From Nanobdellati archaeon (GTDB lineage Archaea; Nanobdellota; Nanobdellia; UBA10117): 10,754 nt of DNA. A program made the translations under genes and the position numbers. The stretch spans positions 1 to 10,754 of the forward strand of contig JAGVWH010000019.1 of NCBI GenBank assembly GCA_018304365.1. The letters run 5' to 3'. A model generated the notes under the pieces. The model made no database searches and was not told the DNA's origin. It worked only from the letters and a program-made list of their open reading frames with translations. This document shows, piece by piece, positions 6,226 to 10,754 of this stretch (position 1 is the stretch's first letter; each line of letters begins with the position of its first letter).

Positions 6226-6245
6226 CTACAAGAGAAATTCAATCT

Positions 6246-6860
6246 ATGGGTTTCCTGCAGGATAAAAAAAGTGATTTTTATTATAAGCAAGCTAAAGAAC
6301 AAAATTATCGAGCTAGAAGTGCTTTCAAGCTTTTAGAAATACAAAAGAAATTCAACCTAATAAGAGCCGGCGATAAAGTTCTGGATTTGGGAGCTTCCCC
6401 GGGAGGATGGAGTCAAGTTGCGCTTGAATTTATAGATGGAGGGAAAGTAATCGGAGTTGATAAAAAAATACTTTCAAAGCTTAATGGGAATTTTAAATTT
6501 GTTTTTGGTGATTTTACAGAAGAAAAAACTTTAAACGAAATAAAAGAACACCTTAGCGGCAAAGCGGATGTTGTATTATGCGATGCTTCTCCAGAATTTT
6601 CCGGAATTAAAAGTATGGATATGGGCTTAAGTTTGGAATTAAATAAAGCTGCTTTAGAAATTGCGAAAGATCTTCTTAAAATAAAAGGCAAATTTGTTTG
6701 TAAAACATTCAGAGGTGTTGGTTTTCAGGAATTTATTAAAGATGTAAAAATACATTTTATAGCTGTATCTATATTTAAACCGAAATCTTCCAAATCCGAT
6801 TCGGCAGAGATATATTTAATTGCAACTGGATTTAGAAAAGCACAATTATCAAAGTTGTAA
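6246..6860 (+). CDS. rlmE: 23S rRNA (uridine) 2'-O-methyltransferase, RlmE/FtsJ family
   Basis: S-adenosylmethionine-dependent enzyme that methylates the 2'-OH of a uridine in the peptidyl-transferase region of large-subunit rRNA (Um2552 in E. coli numbering). At 204 residues it matches the bacterial enzyme length (about 208). Seen: the N-terminal YRARSAFKLLEI with catalytic K28, the SAM-binding loop VLDLGASPGGWSQV at 45-58, acidic D72 and D89, D113 in CDASPEFSG, K153 in KFVCKTFRG and E188 in SAEIYLIA. The K-D-K-E catalytic tetrad is therefore complete. A tRNA-specific paralogue (Trm7-like) cannot be fully excluded, but length and motifs favour the rRNA enzyme. An in-frame TAA at 6219 lies just upstream, so the start cannot be much earlier. 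The 3' end overlaps the convergent transporter gene by 29 nt. Confidence 0.93.
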   Translation: MGFLQDKKSDFYYKQAKEQNYRARSAFKLLEIQKKFNLIRAGDKVLDLGASPGGWSQVALEFIDGGKVIGVDKKILSKLNGNFKFVFGDFTEEKTLNEIKEHLSGKADVVLCDASPEFSGIKSMDMGLSLELNKAALEIAKDLLKIKGKFVCKTFRGVGFQEFIKDVKIHFIAVSIFKPKSSKSDSAEIYLIATGFRKAQLSKL

Positions 6861-7389
6861 ATATTATTAGACTTCCCAAATCTCCTAAGGCAGTATTTAC
6901 TGGTATCAGGAAATTATCTGGGTCTTCGCCTTTTTTGAATATCATCAAACCGCCAATTACAGACGTAAAAAGCATAAGAATTACTAAAAGTGAAACAGAC
7001 ATTATAGCCATTAACAAAATTTTAAGCATTACGAATAAATCGAAATCAAAACCATAAAGATGTCCTAATACGTTTGCTGCTATAACTAAATATACTGTTA
7101 TTATGAATGCTGATACCACTATATTTTTGTAAAGTTCTATAAACTCTATAGAGTTGGACCAATCTTTGCCTATTTTACCAGTGAAAAGCATCGTTGTAAA
7201 TCTTGATGAAATTATAGTCCCAAAACTTCCAATCATATTATTTATCGCTGGCATAATTATAAGGAGTGGAAGGAACAAAATTAATTTTTCGTGGATAGTT
7301 GCGGCTGCAACTCCGCCAATACTGCCTAAAATAGAAGTCAATATTACAATTTTCAAACTTTCTTTTATTATTTTATGATATATTTTCAT
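6832..7389 (-). CDS. MgtE/SLC41-type divalent-cation transporter, second half-size subunit
   Basis: A 185-residue, very hydrophobic protein with five predicted membrane helices (about 14-31, 36-57, 90-112, 118-147, 168-185). It corresponds only to the membrane domain of MgtE magnesium channels. Visible family motifs are P-A-I-N-N-M-I-G-S-F-G-T at 47-58, which matches the P..GN.GSQ segment, and EDPDNFLIP...ALGDLGSL at 155-174. In the latter, D170 is at the place of the MgtE pore aspartate that binds Mg2+. There is no cytoplasmic N-domain or CBS pair. Its ATG overlaps the stop of the upstream half-gene (ATGA), so the two are translationally coupled and the products probably assemble into one heteromeric channel. 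Mg2+ is the likely substrate, by family only. Confidence 0.85.
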   Translation of the reverse strand: MKIYHKIIKESLKIVILTSILGSIGGVAAATIHEKLILFLPLLIIMPAINNMIGSFGTIISSRFTTMLFTGKIGKDWSNSIEFIELYKNIVVSAFIITVYLVIAANVLGHLYGFDFDLFVMLKILLMAIMSVSLLVILMLFTSVIGGLMIFKKGEDPDNFLIPVNTALGDLGSLIIFTTLIIVLF

Positions 7390-7919
7390 ATTACTATTAT
7401 AATCGCTAGCAGTAAGCTGGCAACTCCTATAATATCTCCAGTAGTAGTTGCAAATGGCCCCATTACATTATCTGGATCAATTTTATGCTTGTAAAACCAA
7501 AATGTTGCAAATATAGTTAGAGGTACGGCTATAAGATTTGAAATTACAGAGCCAAGTATTGGTATATAGATTAAACTTAGTAATGTAACACCAAAAAGAA
7601 AATAACTAACAATGTAAGCAAATATTCCTAATACCACTGCAACAACTAATGCTAATGTAAAAGCTGCCAGTATATTTTCAATTATTAGTTTATGTCTCTC
7701 TGATCTTTCCAGTCCGATATGCAACTTTTCACCAAGTCTTGCAGCGAGTGAACCAGTAATACTTCCTCTCATTTCGAGGAATCCAGGGATTAAAATAAAT
7801 AAACCTGGCAGAAGTAAAAGTTTATCGACTTGAAAAACTAATAGAGAGCCAGCTACAAGAGCTCCTGTAACAGAGATAATTTCTGCAGTAAAAACTTCCT
7901 TAAAGTTTTCTGATATCAA
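7386..7919 (-). CDS. MgtE/SLC41-type divalent-cation transporter, first half-size subunit
   Basis: A 177-residue membrane protein with about five hydrophobic helices (about 13-29, 34-49, 83-108, 112-143, 160-177). P-G-F-L-E-M-R-G-S-I-T-G-S at 45-57 is the MgtE membrane-domain signature, and KIDPDNVMGPFATTTGD at 146-162 carries the conserved DP...P..TT..D element with D162 as the likely pore ligand. It lacks the regulatory N and CBS domains of bacterial MgtE, so gating by cytoplasmic Mg2+ must differ. It starts with TTG, chosen because GAGGT lies eight nt upstream and no ATG is available there. The next half-gene overlaps its stop by ATGA. In the eukaryotic SLC41 family two such halves are fused in one chain; here they are separate genes. 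Confidence 0.86.
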   Translation of the reverse strand: MISENFKEVFTAEIISVTGALVAGSLLVFQVDKLLLLPGLFILIPGFLEMRGSITGSLAARLGEKLHIGLERSERHKLIIENILAAFTLALVVAVVLGIFAYIVSYFLFGVTLLSLIYIPILGSVISNLIAVPLTIFATFWFYKHKIDPDNVMGPFATTTGDIIGVASLLLAIIIVI

Positions 7920-7927
7920 TAGGCTTT

Positions 7928-7932
7928 ACCTC
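7928..7932 (-). promoter_or_regulatory. Shine-Dalgarno GAGGT for the TTG-started transporter gene
   Basis: On the minus strand GAGGT sits eight nt before the TTG at 7919. It decides an otherwise doubtful start and is one of only two clear Shine-Dalgarno sequences in the window. Confidence 0.65.
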
Positions 7933-7952
7933 GAAAAGATTACTGTTACGTT

Positions 7953-7962
7953 ATTTATAAAT
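7953..7962 (-). promoter_or_regulatory. TATA box for the transporter gene pair
   Basis: ATTTATAAAT, a perfect 10-bp palindrome, is centred about 38 nt before TTG 7919. This places transcription start near 7932 with a short leader that just includes the GAGGT. It lies between the RPA-like stop and the transporter start, giving the pair its own promoter downstream of the replication genes. Confidence 0.6.
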
Positions 7963-7964
7963 GT

Positions 7965-8630
7965 TCAATCGAGAACTTTTAACTTACCTTTTTTTGGTTC
8001 ATATATATCGCCAGACTTTAGTAAGCCAATGATAACATTTTTTCCTTCTTCTTCGTCCAAACCTGATTTCGATATAACTTCTTCGAAAACAGCACCATCA
8101 TTTCCAGACAGCGAACGTATTATGTCTAAAACTGTTTTAGATATATTTTGATCTGCTCGCTTTATCTCTTCCTCGGCTTTATCCTGAGAAATTTCTATTT
8201 TTATTTCTTGCTTTACTTCTGACTTTGGTTTTCCGAGTAAAAGTTTATGTACGACTACCCAATTTGGATCTTCTAAATTTCTTATTATTTCCGGTGCGAG
8301 ATAAATCTCTTCGTTATATTCTTTTATTTTGCCGCCAAATCTTATGAGTTTACCAACAGCTGTATTTTCTATTTTTATTACATCTGGACCAAATGCTTTA
8401 ACTCTTATAGTTTCGCTTCCGTCATCTAACGTAATAGAACCATAATTCCCGTCTTCGGAAACAAATTTGGAAACCACCGTGGCTACTAAATTTACTCTCG
8501 AAACGTGCTGTCCATCTACAACTATGTAGCTCGGATCCCATCCCGATCCCTTTATCACTTCTCGCGTTATTATATCATTTATCCAAATTCCTTTACTCGG
8601 CAGTCTTTTTTTCGTTTGTAATGTTACCAT
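7965..8630 (-). CDS. RPA32-like single-stranded DNA-binding protein (OB fold plus winged helix)
   Basis: A 221-residue protein with the layout of the middle subunit of replication protein A. An OB fold spans about residues 42-125: the strand SRVNLVATVVSKF, the SITLDDGSETIRVKAFG core typical of RPA32 and of archaeal RPA-associated proteins, and GKLIRFGGKIKEYNEEIYLAPEIIR. An acidic/basic linker spans about 135-162, and a C-terminal winged helix about 163-221 ends in GDIYEPKKG. It should bind ssDNA or bridge it to replication partners through the winged helix. Its ATG shares one base with the mcm stop codon (TAATG), so it is translated with the helicase. No zinc-finger Cys cluster is present, unlike the larger euryarchaeal RPA41. 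The precise orthologous group cannot be fixed by eye. Confidence 0.83.
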   Translation of the reverse strand: MVTLQTKKRLPSKGIWINDIITREVIKGSGWDPSYIVVDGQHVSRVNLVATVVSKFVSEDGNYGSITLDDGSETIRVKAFGPDVIKIENTAVGKLIRFGGKIKEYNEEIYLAPEIIRNLEDPNWVVVHKLLLGKPKSEVKQEIKIEISQDKAEEEIKRADQNISKTVLDIIRSLSGNDGAVFEEVISKSGLDEEEGKNVIIGLLKSGDIYEPKKGKLKVLD

Positions 8631-10672
8631 TAACCCATCCTCCCTATTGAACCTGGGCGAGGTTCATATATGTCTCCCCGCGATTTTAATTGGTCTAATA
8701 CCGATTCAACTTTATCTCTTTCTATTCCTTCATTTGCTGCTTCCTGCAGCAATTCATTAACGCTTATTATTACTTTTCCTGTCTTTTTTATTAAATCATC
8801 TATTAATCTTTTCACTATCCCAATCGGGCTTCTTTGCAATGCTGTTATTCCTGTCGCAACCCTATCTATATCGAATCTTCCTGTTTCACTATCATATGCA
8901 ACTTCTTTTAGCGAAGTTCTGAGTATATCTACGGCGCGTATAGCGTCCTCTCTCGTTACTTCCTTCGACAATCGAATTTTTGCAGACGCCTCCGACAATC
9001 TTACTAATGCTTCTAGTTGTCTTGCGGAAATAGGAATAGGTTTTACATCACCTTCCAAACCAATAACAGTAGAACGCAAATCGACATAAAATTTTTGTAT
9101 TTCTTCGCTAGCGCCGTCTGTTAAAACAGGAGAGCAGGTTTGCTTCGCATAAGCAATATATTGTCTTAATAATTTTTGACTAATATCTTGGCTTGTGCTT
9201 ACATCTGCTTTTTTTGCTAATCTCAGTATGTGAGAAGCTATTCTTATATCATTATCTTTGCTAGGTATATCTTGAACTGTGAAAATTAAATCAAATCTGT
9301 TAATTAATGCTGGAGGTAATTGGATTTGTTGCGGTATTGGATTAAAACTATTAAATCTACCAAATTTTGGATTTGCCGCTGCTAATACGGAAGTTTCTGC
9401 GCGAAGAGTTGCGTGAATATTTGCCTTTGCAATTGTAATAGTTTGCTGTTCGAGAGCTTCGTGCATTGCGCTAGTATCTTCTTGACTCATTTTGTCCAGC
9501 TCATCGAGCATAGCTATACCTTTATTACAAAGAACTAATGCTCCGGCTTCCAAAGCCCATCCGCGCATAAATTCATCTCTTACTACTGTTGCAGTTAAAC
9601 CAGCCGCGGTAGAGCCTTTTCCCGCCATATACCTTGCTTTCGGTGCTAAATATGAGACATACTTTAGCAACTGCGATTTGCCGCTGCCCGGATCGCCTAC
9701 TATGAAAACATGTATATCTCCTCTCGTGACAGTTTTATCGTCTCTAATTTTTTTAACGCCTCCGAATAATTGCAAGACGATTGCCTCCTTTATTTTTCTG
9801 TATCCATATATGGAAGGCGCAATTGAATCAATTAATCTTTCATATATATCGGAACGGCTGGCAAGCTCTTTGATTTTTTTCTCTTCTTCTGTTGTAACTT
9901 CAAGATTTATGAAATCTTCCTGCTGTGCTTCTACGCTATTGCATTCTATTGCTAAATCATACGTCGTACTTTGTCCGCCAGTTTTAAGCGGTATTGGAAT
10001 TTCATTTACAACACCGACAACAGTAATTCTATTTCCAGGATATCTTTTTGATTCCAAACCTGGAGCGAGTAAATCTCCTTCTAAGAAAACTGAAATCTTT
10101 TTCGGCTGTTCGCCGCCCGCTAACATTTCTGGAATTTCTTCTATTACTAAGCGCTGAACATCGACCATTTTTCGTTCAAGCATTTTGAATCTCCCCTTTC
10201 TGCCGCACTGGCATGACATAGGTTCTCTTAATTTTGAAGTATTTTGTTCAATTAACATCGTAGCTGCGCAGGCTGGACATTGAAATGTTGCAGAAATTAC
10301 TTTTGGTCTGACATCTGAAGATTGGCGTATCAAACCTTCGGTTGAAATTAATTTGCTAATATGATTGCTTCTTATACTTCCGATAACAACTGTTGCAGAT
10401 TTAGGCAAATTCACAAACCTAGCACAAATCGATGTTCGCATTTGTGACAAATCAAATTGCTTTATTGCATCTTCTGCCGCACTCTTCACATCTTGAAATT
10501 CATCTATTAATTTATCAGCTAAATCCAAATCAAATTTAGCTAAAACATTATAGTCTATTAACAAATAGCCTTTATCTTTTCTTATACTATTGAGTAAATC
10601 TTCGTAATAATATCTATCAATAAATCTTCGGAATTTCTCCGTCAGCTGCTCGGTGAATGTCTGGACCTCCAT
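8630..10672 (-). CDS. mcm: Minichromosome maintenance (MCM) replicative DNA helicase
   Basis: Archaeal replicative helicase, a hexameric AAA+ ATPase that unwinds DNA ahead of the fork. The 680-residue protein is of normal length and complete. The N-terminal domain A is about 1-100. The zinc element has C132, C135, C154 and C156, and the OB domain with its hairpin reaches about 255. The AAA+ core has Walker A GDPGSGKS at 326-333, Walker B MLDELDK at 388-394, sensor-1 Asn in AAANP at 431-435 and the arginine finger in LINRFD at 456-461. A C-terminal winged helix (about 610-680) ends in GDIYEPRPG. No intein is present. The start is ATG 10672; the longer frame from 10723 would add a 17-residue hydrophobic stretch unlike MCM, and the TATA box is 28 nt before 10672. 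The stop overlaps the RPA-like start. Confidence 0.97.
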   Translation of the reverse strand: MEVQTFTEQLTEKFRRFIDRYYYEDLLNSIRKDKGYLLIDYNVLAKFDLDLADKLIDEFQDVKSAAEDAIKQFDLSQMRTSICARFVNLPKSATVVIGSIRSNHISKLISTEGLIRQSSDVRPKVISATFQCPACAATMLIEQNTSKLREPMSCQCGRKGRFKMLERKMVDVQRLVIEEIPEMLAGGEQPKKISVFLEGDLLAPGLESKRYPGNRITVVGVVNEIPIPLKTGGQSTTYDLAIECNSVEAQQEDFINLEVTTEEEKKIKELASRSDIYERLIDSIAPSIYGYRKIKEAIVLQLFGGVKKIRDDKTVTRGDIHVFIVGDPGSGKSQLLKYVSYLAPKARYMAGKGSTAAGLTATVVRDEFMRGWALEAGALVLCNKGIAMLDELDKMSQEDTSAMHEALEQQTITIAKANIHATLRAETSVLAAANPKFGRFNSFNPIPQQIQLPPALINRFDLIFTVQDIPSKDNDIRIASHILRLAKKADVSTSQDISQKLLRQYIAYAKQTCSPVLTDGASEEIQKFYVDLRSTVIGLEGDVKPIPISARQLEALVRLSEASAKIRLSKEVTREDAIRAVDILRTSLKEVAYDSETGRFDIDRVATGITALQRSPIGIVKRLIDDLIKKTGKVIISVNELLQEAANEGIERDKVESVLDQLKSRGDIYEPRPGSIGRMG

Positions 10673-10695
10673 AGAAAAAATAAAGTGGTGAAAAA

Positions 10696-10705
10696 CATAT
10701 AAAAT
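10696..10705 (-). promoter_or_regulatory. TATA box for mcm
   Basis: On the minus strand ATTTTATATG, centred about 28 nt before ATG 10672, predicts a leaderless or nearly leaderless mcm transcript. No Shine-Dalgarno precedes the ATG. The remaining bases to the window end (10706-10754) show no supportable gene. A plus-strand GTG at 10736 opens MKEKLF before the edge, but nothing else supports it. Confidence 0.6.
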
Positions 10706-10754
10706 GATTTGTATTCCAATCATTATATTGCTATAGTGAAGGAAAAGCTTTTTG

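Noticed and set aside
9492..10157. Long plus-strand frame of 221 codons opposite mcm
   Set aside because: It is antisense to the conserved AAA+ and OB parts of mcm, with Ser/Pro-rich composition typical of a shadow frame and no promoter evidence.
8632..10672. Possible intein in mcm, a common intein host
   Set aside because: Walker A, Walker B, sensor 1 and arginine finger follow at normal spacing and the length is normal, so no insertion is present.
10673..10723. Hydrophobic 17-residue N-terminal extension of MCM that looks like a membrane segment
   Set aside because: It crosses the TATA box and does not match MCM N-termini. ATG 10672 at the leaderless distance is the better start.
10736..10754. 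Possible divergent gene start (GTG, MKEKLF) at the right edge
   Set aside because: Six codons, no Shine-Dalgarno and no TATA element at the expected distance. The stretch is too short to support a call.

Overview
The window is AT-rich, densely coded archaeal chromosome. The evidence is the gene content: a TATA-binding protein, an MCM helicase, an RPA32-like protein, an archaeal/eukaryotic-type isoleucyl-tRNA synthetase and the first codons of a replication factor C subunit. The promoters agree with this. Most genes have a TATA-like element centred about 24-28 nt before the start codon, as expected for leaderless archaeal transcripts, while two genes (tbp and the first mgtE-like gene) carry Shine-Dalgarno sequences instead. 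Compact spacing and the flavour of several proteins suggest a DPANN-type or other small uncultured archaeon, but the lineage is an inference. No tRNA, rRNA, CRISPR array, insertion sequence or origin was recognised.

Left part (1-4329): the left edge holds the first nine codons of a leftward replication factor C gene. It diverges from ileS (110-3190). After ileS come tbp (start corrected to 3256, with three TTTAAA-type elements upstream) and, directly abutting it, a conserved winged-helix protein gene. The last converges on a membrane hydrolase gene with a 12-nt overlap.

Middle part (4318-6860): on the minus strand lie a YdjM-type membrane hydrolase, a small winged-helix regulator with a leaderless promoter and a hairpin/oligo-T terminator, and an arginase-family gene that is broken. 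The N-terminal ureohydrolase segment is in one frame, the DAHxD and SxDxDxxD segments are in another, and the stretch between them that should carry GGDH is missing. Diverging from it is a small two-helix membrane protein of unknown function, followed by rlmE (FtsJ-type rRNA 2'-O-methyltransferase).

Right part (6832-10754): all minus strand. mcm and an RPA32-like gene form a TAATG-coupled replication pair whose products end in the same GDIYEP winged-helix tail. Downstream, under its own promoter, is an ATGA-coupled pair of half-size MgtE/SLC41-type transporter genes that probably form a heteromeric divalent-cation channel.

Overall this is an information-processing neighbourhood (clamp loader, aminoacylation, transcription initiation, ribosome modification, helicase and ssDNA binding) with two membrane modules inserted. 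I see no clearly new defence or mobile system. The strongest oddities are the broken ureohydrolase, the tandem TATA elements in front of the TBP gene, and the uncharacterised winged-helix protein paired with TBP.
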